Assembly: GCA_947085425.1 (NCBI GenBank)
Contig: CAMTWK010000015.1
Coordinates: forward strand, 140,188-204,187
From: UKL13-2 sp947085425
Lineage (GTDB): Bacteria > Pseudomonadota > Gammaproteobacteria > Burkholderiales > Usitatibacteraceae
DNA length: 64,000 bases
Direction: 5' to 3'
Shown piece by piece: positions 7,858 through 16,278 of the stretch. Numbering within the stretch: position 1 is the first letter of the stretch; each line of letters starts with the position of its first letter. The notes below the pieces were generated by a model. It worked only from the letters and a program-made list of their open reading frames with translations. It was not told where the DNA came from and ran no database searches. A program made the translations under genes and the position numbers.

Positions 7858-10259
7858 TAAAAATAACCGAAAATAATTCCCATTTCGTCCAGACTGGTCA
7901 AGCCAAAATTCACCAAATTGCCGGTGGTGTTGTTGTAGGTGATCTCCGAAGTTAATCCTTCACCCGCCTGCAATATGATCGGTTGATGAAAGGTGACGAT
8001 AGCCGGATGCGCCCATTCAGTATTGGTATAAACCACCTCGCCATCACGCGCACCGCCTTTGATACGAATCACAAAACGCTCACCAAGTTGATGTGTATGT
8101 GAGGTCAGCATCAGAATTCGCGTGGTGGACGAAAATAGAAACGTCTTGGTGTGCGTGGTACGTTGCATCGGAGGCAACGGAATATCGGTATTGGCCAGAT
8201 TAAGGGTGCGGGCGACCTGCGTAATCTGGGCTGCAGGCACGGTAAACAAATTTACGTAGGCTTCCCCGGTAATCGTAGTGGCACTGCTGTTGGCATAGTG
8301 TGCGTTCAGATCGAGTTTGGTGTTGGCCGGCAATTGCAGGGCAATACCGGCTGGAAACGTATACTCCCCCTCCGGCGTCATCGATCCGGCGAAAAACGCG
8401 TGATACCCCATCGGCAACATATTCAAAAAGTTGAGACTGCCATCGGGGCTACGAATATCTCTGATCAGATTTGCCGGCGGAATAATTGCCGGCGGCGTGT
8501 TGTTTTGAAACGTGTATATCAATAGATGATGGGAATTCACCCGCATGCGGGTTTGAATTCGAGAAACATATATCGGCGCCGGATTTTTTAATTCGCGCAA
8601 CACAAAAAGTTCACGTTCAAAATGTGGTTGAACCAAAAACGGCTCAATCACCATTTGGTAGCCACTTGCCGGTGGCGGCAATGGCACAAACGGTGCGTAA
8701 CTGGGCATGGTTTTGTCGTCAAGCAACGCCGGCTCGATACTGTCGCCGGATTCAGGTGCGCCGGTTTCAATCCAGCGTTTAATGTATTCCAACTGGCCGA
8801 CGCTGAGCGAGGTTGCGCCCAGCGGCATCGGGCTGCCAAAGTGTTGTGGTTTGGTCGGATCCCATAACAACAATTTTTGGTAAAGCAGGCTTTTTCCCGG
8901 ATTACCGGGCACAACCTGTTTGAGCCCGTCAGCCAGCGCATGGATATTTTTGACGGTGGCATTCACCGTATTGCGATAAGCGACAGCGTCATCGAGTACC
9001 AGGCTCGATTGAATTGCAAACGGATGGCCGGCCGTGTGGCAACTGATGCAGCTGGGCGCAAATATTTTTGCCTGAATGCGTGAAAAACTGCTGGTGGGCG
9101 CCACTGCATTGGCGACGCCATGAAAGACCTGACTGTTGGTCATGCCGGTCGGCGCGGTTCCCACATTGGTCAAGACGGTGGGTGCGGCATTGTTCCGATT
9201 CATTTGCCACATCGCCATGCTGCCATCGGTGCGCAGCCATACGATATCAAAAACACCGTCACCATTAAAGTCACCGGTGGCATGAATCTGCCAGGTCAAA
9301 TCACTGGGCGGCAGGCTGACCAGTGTGTTCGCAATAGTGGCGGTGGTCGCGGTACACGAAGCATTCGAATCATCCGGATTACCGTTAAAAATCGGCAGTC
9401 CGATTCCAGTCGCATTCAACGATATCAGTGACATCTGACCAGTCGTGCTGTGACGAATCAACAGGTCTCCGCGACCGTTGCCGGTGAAATCCGCCAAGGC
9501 CTGTGCGACAAATCCGGCGGGAATGACTCCGGCTGTAAAGTTGGCACAGGTGCGACCGGCGGTGGCCATCAACACGCGAATAGTATTGTCCGGACTGACA
9601 TACACCATGTCCGAAGCGCCATCGCCGTTCAAGTCAACAGCGCCCAAAAGCTTCCAAGCCAATGGTGCGCCGCCACGTTTACGGACCAATGGCGCGCCGG
9701 TCGGATTGGTAAACCAGATATACGACACACCGGTATCGGCAGAATTGCTGACGACGTAACGCCACACCAGATCGCCCAGACCATCTCCGTCCAAGTCACC
9801 CACTGCCTGCACGTCCCACACTTGTTTGACCTGCCTGAACAGGCGCTCATTGGCGGGTTGAAAGTCAATCCAACTGCGCACATCGCCAAATTCACCTTGG
9901 ACAATATTTTGAAATGCCAAATCCGATTTGCCGTTGCCATCAAAATCAGTCACGCCGACCAGCCGAAAATTGCTGCCGGGGTCTGTTTGCGGCGTAAATT
10001 GAAACTGGCCACTGATCAATCGTCCGCCCAATAGTTGCGGGGACTGCGTGGCACCAGCATTGTTGGTGCCACGCACCAGCAAGACACTCTTGTTATTGCC
10101 ATCAATATCTATACCGCCACGCTTTGACAATGGCAGGCTGGCTTGTGCCTGCGCAGCAGTGGCAATCACGACCAATAACACCGTTGCAATCGTCAGCAGA
10201 TGGCGACGGACATTCACGGCAGGTGATTGGTGCGCAAAGATAAATAAAGAGGGTATCAA
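7854..10259 (-). CDS. Secreted FG-GAP / cytochrome c / copper type II monooxygenase-like fusion
   Basis: An 801-residue exported protein with three parts. A signal peptide (about 15-40) is followed by at least five Ca-binding FG-GAP/VCBS loops: DFDGNGKSD (105), DLDGDGLGD (155), DLNGDGASD (209), DFTGNGRGD (257) and DFNGDGVFD (330). A haem c site CISCH lies at 404-408 with a Met-rich stretch after it. The C-terminal 260 residues fit the peptidylglycine/dopamine monooxygenase fold. Candidate CuH ligands are H577, H578 and H654; candidate CuM ligands are H721, H723 and M793. The spacings (about 76, 67 and 70) are close to those of the animal enzyme. A copper hydroxylase fed by its own haem is inferred; the substrate is unknown. 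It is monocistronic. Confidence 0.82.
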   Translation of the reverse strand: MIPSLFIFAHQSPAVNVRRHLLTIATVLLVVIATAAQAQASLPLSKRGGIDIDGNNKSVLLVRGTNNAGATQSPQLLGGRLISGQFQFTPQTDPGSNFRLVGVTDFDGNGKSDLAFQNIVQGEFGDVRSWIDFQPANERLFRQVKQVWDVQAVGDLDGDGLGDLVWRYVVSNSADTGVSYIWFTNPTGAPLVRKRGGAPLAWKLLGAVDLNGDGASDMVYVSPDNTIRVLMATAGRTCANFTAGVIPAGFVAQALADFTGNGRGDLLIRHSTTGQMSLISLNATGIGLPIFNGNPDDSNASCTATTATIANTLVSLPPSDLTWQIHATGDFNGDGVFDIVWLRTDGSMAMWQMNRNNAAPTVLTNVGTAPTGMTNSQVFHGVANAVAPTSSFSRIQAKIFAPSCISCHTAGHPFAIQSSLVLDDAVAYRNTVNATVKNIHALADGLKQVVPGNPGKSLLYQKLLLWDPTKPQHFGSPMPLGATSLSVGQLEYIKRWIETGAPESGDSIEPALLDDKTMPSYAPFVPLPPPASGYQMVIEPFLVQPHFERELFVLRELKNPAPIYVSRIQTRMRVNSHHLLIYTFQNNTPPAIIPPANLIRDIRSPDGSLNFLNMLPMGYHAFFAGSMTPEGEYTFPAGIALQLPANTKLDLNAHYANSSATTITGEAYVNLFTVPAAQITQVARTLNLANTDIPLPPMQRTTHTKTFLFSSTTRILMLTSHTHQLGERFVIRIKGGARDGEVVYTNTEWAHPAIVTFHQPIILQAGEGLTSEITYNNTTGNLVNFGLTSLDEMGIIFGYFY

Positions 10260-10367
10260 AGCGGCTCCGCGTGGTGAGTCAATTTTGGGTCAAATAGAAT
10301 CGCCGATGCCGGATTGGCCAATCAATCCAAACACACACGCGCAAAGGTTAAAGAAACCAGCCTGATT

Positions 10368-10904
10368 CTACGGACTTTTTATTAACTCATCCATCGATTG
10401 CAGATCAATGGCATACCTTGCCAATTCGTCGTCGTCATCTGTCAACCGCACCATGGTCTCAAAATGCATGCCAATTTTTTCGAGCAGGGAGATGGACGTC
10501 AAATTATCAGCGAGCGTAATCGCAACCACGCGTTTTTTATGCAGCACATCGCGGCCATAAGCGAGCACGGCGCGCGCCGCCTCGACTGCATACCCTTTGC
10601 CGCGGTAGGCCGGCAAAAAAGCAAAACCAATATCGACGTCATCGAGGCTGTCGCGCTTGAGCAAGCCACACATGCCAATCGGTTTACCATCCTTGAGCGC
10701 CACCAGATTTATACCAAAACCATTTTTTTCGTATTGGCAGAGGTAACTCTTGGTCAGATAGGCGCGGGCCTGCTCGTCCGAGTGTACATTGCGGTCACCG
10801 ATAAATCGAATCCAATCGGCGTCGTTTAATAACTCCCGAAAAAACATTACATCTTCGAGCGTAAACCTGCGCAGTATCAATCTTTCCGTTTCAATTTTAT
10901 TCAA
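10368..10904 (-). CDS. GNAT N-acetyltransferase, RimJ/RimL type
   Basis: A 178-residue acetyltransferase. The start ETERLILRRFTLED is the hallmark of the RimJ/RimL-like subgroup, and the acetyl-CoA loop is present as PAYRGKGYAVEA (about residue 98-109). Members acetylate N-terminal amino groups of proteins or small molecules; the substrate here cannot be told. It is divergent from the D-aminoacylase-like gene with only about 40 nt between start codons, so their promoters overlap or lie inside the genes. Confidence 0.88.
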   Translation of the reverse strand: MNKIETERLILRRFTLEDVMFFRELLNDADWIRFIGDRNVHSDEQARAYLTKSYLCQYEKNGFGINLVALKDGKPIGMCGLLKRDSLDDVDIGFAFLPAYRGKGYAVEAARAVLAYGRDVLHKKRVVAITLADNLTSISLLEKIGMHFETMVRLTDDDDELARYAIDLQSMDELIKSP

Positions 10905-10945
10905 AGTAAACTCCCCTTATTCCCGCCACCTTCAACCTGCCTGAT

Positions 10946-12541
10946 ATGCATCGATACTTTGCCATTTTTATCCTGCCTCTGGCCGTTGGCTGCAGCACGG
11001 TCTTGCAGCCGCCGCTTGAGCCTGCCGACATTCTGATCAGCAACGGCCGTATCGTTGATGGCACCGGCAACAATTGGTTTTATGGCGATGTGGCGATCAA
11101 GAATGGCAGGATTATCCGAGTCGGCAAGTTGACTGCAACACCGGCAAAACGTGTCATCGACGCCAGAAATCGCATTGTTGCCCCCGGCTTCATCGATGTG
11201 CATGGACACATTGAATTCGGACTGTTTGAACGGCCGACTGCCGACAATTATATTTACAACGGGGTCACCACCGTGATCACAGGTAACTGCGGTGGGTCCG
11301 CCGACAGCCTGAGGGAATTTTTCACCCGCATCAACAAGGATCGAACCTCCATTAACGTCGCCTCTCTGGTCGGCCACAACACCGTACGCCGACAGGTAAT
11401 GGGGCTCAACAACCGTGCCGCCACGCCGGACGATCAACAAAAAATGCAGACTCTGGTCGAGGCCGCCATGCGGGACGGTGCCGTCGGGCTTTCCACCGGA
11501 CTAATCTATTTACCCGGGGTGTACAGCAACACCGACGAAGTCATTGGCTTGGCAAAAACAGCCGCAAAACACAATGGAATTTACGCCTCGCACATTCGCA
11601 ATGAGGGCGGCAAAGTGGTCGAAGCCATCAATGAGGCGCTCGACATCGGCCGTGCGGCCAATATGCCGGTACAAATTTCCCATTTCAAGGTGAGTGCGCC
11701 GGCCAATTGGGGACGCGCCGGCGAAACCCTCGAACTCATTAAACAAGCGCGTCGCGACGGGCTCGATGTCACCATTGATCAATACCCCTATACCGCCAGC
11801 AGCACCAGCCTGAGTGTGTTGCTACCGGACTGGGCGCGGGAAGGCGGCGACGACGCGGCCAAGGCAAGAATGAACGAGCCCATGCAACGGGTAAAAATTG
11901 CCGCGGAAATACTTGCCAGCGCCCGTGCGTCCAAACGTCCGAGTTTTGCCTATGCGGTGGTGGCACGCCATTCCGCCAATCCGGCGCTGAATGGTTTGAG
12001 CATATCGGCCATCAACAAATACTGGAATCGCGCGGACAACATGGCGACGGAAGCACAAACCATTGTTGACCTGTTAATCGCCGGTGGCGCGCAAATGATT
12101 TTCCATGGCATGCATGAAGACGACGTGCGGCTGTTTATGGCCTACCCTTTTAATATGGTTGGTGCCGATGGTGGTGTGCAAAACGGCAAAGGTATGCCAC
12201 ACCCACGCAGCTACGGTACCCACGCCCGCATCCTCGCCAGGTATGTGCGCGACGAAAAAATTGTCGGGCTGGAAGACGCAGTGCGACGCATGACATCGCT
12301 CGCCGCGCAAAAATTCCAGATCGGCGACCGCGGCTTGTTGCGCGAGGGATATGCGGCGGACGTGATCATTTTTGACGAAAAAACCGTAACCGATCGTGCC
12401 ACCTTTGAAAACCCGCACCAATTTTCCAGCGGTTTTGACTACGTGCTGGTAAACGGCATCGTCACCGTTGACAAGGGCAGCCACAACGGCAATCGCGCTG
12501 GCACCGCCCTGCGTGGGCCCGCCTTTCAGGCTGCGCCGTAA
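10946..12541 (+). CDS. N-acyl-D-amino-acid deacylase-like lipoprotein (amidohydrolase)
   Basis: A 531-residue amidohydrolase with a lipoprotein signal (lipobox LAVGC, Cys at 16), so it is probably anchored in the cell envelope. Family features: ILISNGRIVDGTG, the metal motif DVHGHIE (usually HSHSD/HTHYD, so His-x-His is kept but the acidic residue differs), the cysteine metal ligand in TGNCGGS, ASHIRNEG, and the late MTSLAAQKFQIGDRG block with the amidohydrolase C-terminal strand. D-aminoacylases release D-amino acids from N-acyl derivatives. The variant metal motif leaves substrate and activity open. A GST gene follows 12 nt downstream, so the two probably form an operon. Confidence 0.85.
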   Translation: MHRYFAIFILPLAVGCSTVLQPPLEPADILISNGRIVDGTGNNWFYGDVAIKNGRIIRVGKLTATPAKRVIDARNRIVAPGFIDVHGHIEFGLFERPTADNYIYNGVTTVITGNCGGSADSLREFFTRINKDRTSINVASLVGHNTVRRQVMGLNNRAATPDDQQKMQTLVEAAMRDGAVGLSTGLIYLPGVYSNTDEVIGLAKTAAKHNGIYASHIRNEGGKVVEAINEALDIGRAANMPVQISHFKVSAPANWGRAGETLELIKQARRDGLDVTIDQYPYTASSTSLSVLLPDWAREGGDDAAKARMNEPMQRVKIAAEILASARASKRPSFAYAVVARHSANPALNGLSISAINKYWNRADNMATEAQTIVDLLIAGGAQMIFHGMHEDDVRLFMAYPFNMVGADGGVQNGKGMPHPRSYGTHARILARYVRDEKIVGLEDAVRRMTSLAAQKFQIGDRGLLREGYAADVIIFDEKTVTDRATFENPHQFSSGFDYVLVNGIVTVDKGSHNGNRAGTALRGPAFQAAP

Positions 12542-12553
12542 CGGAGCCAACCA

Positions 12554-13213
12554 GTGACCACGCCGCCGCTACTTTTTACATTTCGTCGCTGCCCATACGC
12601 CATTCGCGCCCGACTGGCCATTGCCATCAGCGGCGTGGTGGTGGACGAACTGGAAGTGAAGCTCAGTGCCAAACCACAAGCCATGCTGGACGTGTCACCG
12701 AAAGGAACTGTGCCGGTACTGAAACTCGCAGACGGCACGGTGCTGGAGCAAAGTCTGGATATCATGCAATGGGCGCTCCAACAAAACGATCCTGAAGGGT
12801 GGCTCGAAGCGGCAACTTCTGGACGACAAAATCTGGTAACGGACAACGATCACGTCTTTAAACAAGCGCTCGACCGATATAAATATCCGAATCGTTTTCC
12901 CGATCCCGCGGTGTCCCATTACCGAGAGGAAGGCGCAAAGTTCCTGGCCACTCTCGAATCCTGTCTGGCCGCGACCCCCTATCTCAACGGTGCCCACCGT
13001 GGTTTGACCGACGCAGCGGTGGTGCCTTTTGTCCGCCAATTTGCCGACGTTGATCCGTTTTGGTTCGACCATTCGAAATTCACACACGTCATCAGGTGGC
13101 TGCACACATGGCTCGCCGACCCGCTGTTTATCGGCGTCATGGCAAAAAAACAGCGGTCTGTTTGCACGAATTTAATCAAACAACCAGCCGCACTCCCGAC
13201 ACTTTCGGAGTAG
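12554..13213 (+). CDS. Glutathione S-transferase family protein
   Basis: A 219-residue GST-like protein starting at GTG 12 nt after the preceding stop. The thioredoxin-fold N-terminus has TFRRCPYAIRARLA, with a Cys-Pro-Tyr-Ala active-site region, and SPKGTVPVL with the cis-proline. LEQSLDIMQW provides the glutathione-binding Glu-Ser pair. The C-terminal half is helical (LTDAAVVPFVRQFADVD). The CPYA motif is typical of glutaredoxin-like or omega/beta-like GSTs in bacteria. The substrate is unknown. It is likely co-transcribed with the amidohydrolase. Confidence 0.88.
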   Translation: MTTPPLLFTFRRCPYAIRARLAIAISGVVVDELEVKLSAKPQAMLDVSPKGTVPVLKLADGTVLEQSLDIMQWALQQNDPEGWLEAATSGRQNLVTDNDHVFKQALDRYKYPNRFPDPAVSHYREEGAKFLATLESCLAATPYLNGAHRGLTDAAVVPFVRQFADVDPFWFDHSKFTHVIRWLHTWLADPLFIGVMAKKQRSVCTNLIKQPAALPTLSE

Positions 13214-13245
13214 GATGCCGAAAGTACAACTTTAGGATCCATACC

Positions 13246-13560
13246 ATGTCAAGCGCTGCTGCCGCCCCCGCCCGTCCCGCCCCCGCATCCGCTCCCGCTG
13301 CGGCCGGTGCCATTGTCAACCCGGTCAACGATACCGCCGAACGCCTGTATATCGAATTGATTGCCAAGGCCGCGGTGGCAAATGGCAACACAACATCCGT
13401 GCCGGTTGATGCCACCGCTCTTGCCAAGTTGTGTTTTGACCTGAGCAACACGTTTCATCAAGTGGAAATCAGCAAACGTGCAAAAGTTGAACACACGGTC
13501 GCCAACTTTGATGCCAATCTTTGTGATTTTGACGCTTGGTCTACCAAGCCGGCCGCATAA
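13246..13560 (+). CDS. Small conserved hypothetical protein
   Basis: A 104-residue protein. The first 25 residues are Ala/Pro-rich low complexity (not a signal peptide, as there is no positive N-region), and the rest looks like a compact helical domain beginning with NDTAERLYIELIAKA. No catalytic motif is seen. It starts at an ATG 33 nt after the GST stop and may belong to the same transcript. I do not recognise a named family. It is convergent with the universal stress protein gene. Confidence 0.7.
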   Translation: MSSAAAAPARPAPASAPAAAGAIVNPVNDTAERLYIELIAKAAVANGNTTSVPVDATALAKLCFDLSNTFHQVEISKRAKVEHTVANFDANLCDFDAWSTKPAA

Positions 13561-13620
13561 CACCCGCCACCAGCGGACGCCGACATCGGACTTGCCTATC
13601 CGGCTGCAACTTATGCCGGA

Positions 13621-14190
13621 TTATTTTTTGGCCTTCGGGTTGGGCTTCGGGTTGGGCTTTTTAGCAGCGGTTTTTTTCTTGCCTGCCGCGGTTTTTTTTG
13701 TGCGGTCTTTTTCGGCCTTCACCTTTTTCTCGTGTGGATCACGGTAGACCAATACCGGCACATCACACAGCGTTTGTACTTTGGTGGTGACACTGCCCAA
13801 AAACACCTGGGAAAACAATCCTCGCCCGTGTGAGCCGATAAATACGAGATCACACGGCGTTTCGGCTGAAACTGCGGTTTCGACGATGGCCAACGCGGGA
13901 CTATCGTGTTCAACACAAAGTGAGAAACACGGCACCCCTGCGGCATGGGCGGCCTGATCAATGACACTGAGAATGCGCCGGGCGGCGGTGCGTTGCACTT
14001 TTTCATAGGCGGGCTCGGATACCAAGTCCGGCATATTCACAAATGGTTCGGTAACCACCACATGAAACGGCGGGTAGACATACAGCGAAACAATCGAGGC
14101 ATTCAGATATTTCGCCAGTTCGATCGCCGCATACGCGGCGTGTTCAGCCAGGATCGAGCCGTCGGTTGGCACCAGAATTCGTTTAAACAC
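13621..14190 (-). CDS. Universal stress protein (UspA) with basic C-terminal tail
   Basis: A 189-residue protein. Residues 1-150 are a UspA domain: it starts FKRILVPTDGS and has the ATP-binding-type loop GSHGRGLFSQVFLGSVTTKV (G-2x-G-9x-G-S/T pattern), so nucleotide binding is likely. The last 35 residues are almost only Lys, Ala, Pro and Asn (KKTAAGKKKTAAKKPNPKPN), a histone-H1-like tail that may bind DNA or polyanions. I chose the GTG at 14190 because GGAGG sits 5 nt upstream and the UspA fold begins there; an earlier in-frame ATG (14307) would add sequence unlike the family. Confidence 0.86.
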   Translation of the reverse strand: MFKRILVPTDGSILAEHAAYAAIELAKYLNASIVSLYVYPPFHVVVTEPFVNMPDLVSEPAYEKVQRTAARRILSVIDQAAHAAGVPCFSLCVEHDSPALAIVETAVSAETPCDLVFIGSHGRGLFSQVFLGSVTTKVQTLCDVPVLVYRDPHEKKVKAEKDRTKKTAAGKKKTAAKKPNPKPNPKAKK

Positions 14191-14390
14191 AATGTCCTCC
14201 AATTGGTAATGGTGTGACGGTGTGGCCGTTTGTGGCATCGCCCAATCGCTTACCCCTCGCTCATCATAACGCCTGCCCGGCGCGCAAGATTGATGCGGAT
14301 CAAACATCGTGAAACTTCGCAGCGATCAACCCAACATCCGTCCTGCCAGCCCTGTTTTTTCCTGCCCCGCTTCGGCTTACTGCTGACAAG

Positions 14391-14993
14391 ATGTTTGATG
14401 CGATCAAATCTTCCGTCAAAGCACTGTCCGGCCGTGACCGGGCGGTAACCCGCTTGGTGGCGGCGTGTCGACAACTTTTGTCAGATGAAGGTGAAGCATC
14501 GGGTGCCACCCGTGCCCGCGAAACATTGGCGTTGTATACACTGCTAGCCTGCATATTTCACGGGGACGCACTCGAGAGTGTGTGGATAAGCGAGTGATTT
14601 TTTGCTCGACTGGCCGAGTAATATCGAGATATTACGAGGGAAGAGAGCGGAAAAGCGCTGCTCAGCCGCCTGTTATCGAGTGCGTAGGTCATCAACCTTA
14701 CGAAGTACAGCTTGGATTCGCAGAATTTATAGGTCGCCAAGAATGAAAAACGAATGTAAGGCGGGTCGACCCGTGAAATATGCAGGTTAGACGCGGTGGC
14801 CCGGTTTCATTTGAATAACGGAGCGCGATTGGACCGGCTCAATTGGGCGGCCGACGACTCGGACAAAGGGCTCAACCAGTCGCTGGGATGGATGGTCAAC
14901 TACGTCTATGAACGTCACCGAATTGAACAAAATCATGAACAGTTTGTGCGCGGTCACACGGTTGCGGCCAACGCCGTTGCCGACCTCATTTAA
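14391..14993 (+). pseudogene. Malonyl-CoA decarboxylase remnant with internal deletion
   Basis: Two ends of a malonyl-CoA decarboxylase flank a MITE. Residues from 14391 to 14543 (51 codons) look like the bacterial N-terminus (RLVAACRQLLSDEGEASGA, then RARETLALY). From 14787 to the stop at 14993 is the typical C-terminus (AVARFHLNNGARLDRLNWAA, GWMVNYVY). The central part, some 300 or more codons with the catalytic acyltransferase-like core, is gone, so no active enzyme can be made. The family converts malonyl-CoA to acetyl-CoA. The target sites differ (CTAG left, TTAG right), which suggests recombination between two MITE insertions in the same gene. Confidence 0.85.
14548..14786. mobile_element. 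MITE, family A, copy 2 (239 bp) inside the decarboxylase remnant
   Basis: Same length and same 16-bp terminal inverted repeats as copy 1 at 2798-3036, about 94 percent identical by hand alignment (about 15 differences). Left flank CTAG (14544-14547), right flank TTAG (14787-14790). The flanks are not an exact duplication, unlike copy 1. The element replaces the middle of the malonyl-CoA decarboxylase gene. Confidence 0.9.
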
Positions 14994-15073
14994 ATAATTA
15001 CCGCGTTGGTGCCGACGTGGCGGGCGGCCACCTTTGCGTGCGTCGCCCATCCTGCCAATCAATTGGCCGTGGG

Positions 15074-15274
15074 TCAGGTCGCCGGGGTATCCGGCGTAGG
15101 CGGAATGACCTCGCCCTCAACGCCCTCGTTTTCAGTCTCGACCGTTTGTTCGCTGTTATCACCCGCCGCTTTACGCAGCTGTTTTTCTTCTTTTTTGGCT
15201 TTTTTGGCGAGTTCGCGTTGGCGTTTTGCAAAGTTATAGTTTGGCTTTACCAATGGATAGTCCTCGGTTGTCAT
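15074..15274 (-). CDS. Small conserved hypothetical protein, Lys/Glu-rich
   Basis: A 66-residue protein starting MTTEDYPLVKPNYNFAKRQRELAKKAKKEEK. The conserved-looking core YNFAKRQRELAKKAKKEEK is very basic and probably one helix; the C-terminus is acidic and ends in Pro/Thr. From memory such short proteins are common in betaproteobacteria, but no function is known to me. The ATG at 15274 gives this compact form; the open frame continues upstream to 15421 but with unrelated sequence. Confidence 0.65.
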   Translation of the reverse strand: MTTEDYPLVKPNYNFAKRQRELAKKAKKEEKQLRKAAGDNSEQTVETENEGVEGEVIPPTPDTPAT

Positions 15275-15664
15275 GGCTGGATCAAACTGGCATGCAGGTT
15301 TGCATTGCAGTGATCCTACGCTAGATTTTAGCGCGAACCTGCCGCCAACTGATAGCGGATCATATTGAAATCTCTCCATCCTCAACATATTCATGAGCAT
15401 AAGCGTCATGAACACAGCCATAACCGCGCTTCAAAAAATAACAAACACCAGTGCTGGCGGGTATTGACAAACATAAATGCCTTAAAACACCCGCCAAATG
15501 AAGAGTTTGCCGGCAATTGATGCGTCATAAATAACCAAACCATTCAGCGTAAAAACCATCTATCGCCATTTCAATGTGCACCAAACCCTGTTAATGCCCG
15601 CATACTCAAGTCAGCACCATCTGCCAACCTGCCGTCGCGCGCAATTTTTCCCAAAGGACGCCGT
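15275..15664. other. Intergenic stretch with a long-loop inverted repeat
   Basis: No gene seen. TGGCGGGT (15455-15462) and ACCCGCCA (15489-15496) form 8-bp complementary arms around a 26-nt AT-rich loop that contains TTGACA. It lies between the divergently oriented small gene (15274) and the unknown gene at 15665, so it may hold promoters for both. Confidence 0.4.
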
Positions 15665-16261
15665 ATGAACCCTGCAAAAATAGCCGCCCTGCTCGACACC
15701 CTAAAGGCGGCATGCAGCCGCCAGTTTCGCTTTATCCCGCGACGGGTGGCGGCCAATATGCGCTACAAAGGCAGCGAAGGCCAGGGTGCAAATTTGATTC
15801 ATATTTTTCGCGACAGCCATACCCATTCGATCATCGAACTCAAATCCACCATGGCGACACTCAGGGAAACAGTGGAAACACATATTGGTGACAAACACCA
15901 AAAAGCGCATTGGACTGCCGCGGAAAAGGCGCGTTATCAACATACCGATGCGGAAATCGACGCTGAGATTGCGGCCCACGAGGCGGCGCTGGCATTCACG
16001 CAAGGTTGCGCGCTTTACACCGATCACCGCGAACAACTGTTATCGCATTACAAAGACTGGCCTACCTATCAAGCCGGCAAACCAAGCGCACGCGATGCCT
16101 CGCGCGAACTCATCGCGGCACTGACGGTGGCGAACGACCCACGGCTGGCGGAGTTTGCCAAACGTATGCAGACCAATGATGCCGAAGAACTCAGTCACTT
16201 GCTGCTGTCACCGTGCCATCTGGAAATTGAAGCCTGGCTGGCTGCAAAAAAACAAGCTTAG
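15665..16261 (+). CDS. Hypothetical protein
   Basis: A 198-residue cytoplasmic protein that I do not recognise. It is mostly alpha-helical, with no signal peptide or membrane segment. A basic N-terminal third (FRFIPRRVAANMRYKG) is followed by a charged region with many His and Glu. Start chosen at the ATG preceded by AAGGA at 7 nt spacing. It converges with tdh, ending 17 nt from the tdh stop. Confidence 0.65.
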   Translation: MNPAKIAALLDTLKAACSRQFRFIPRRVAANMRYKGSEGQGANLIHIFRDSHTHSIIELKSTMATLRETVETHIGDKHQKAHWTAAEKARYQHTDAEIDAEIAAHEAALAFTQGCALYTDHREQLLSHYKDWPTYQAGKPSARDASRELIAALTVANDPRLAEFAKRMQTNDAEELSHLLLSPCHLEIEAWLAAKKQA

Positions 16262-16278
16262 GCGACGATCAGACGCGG

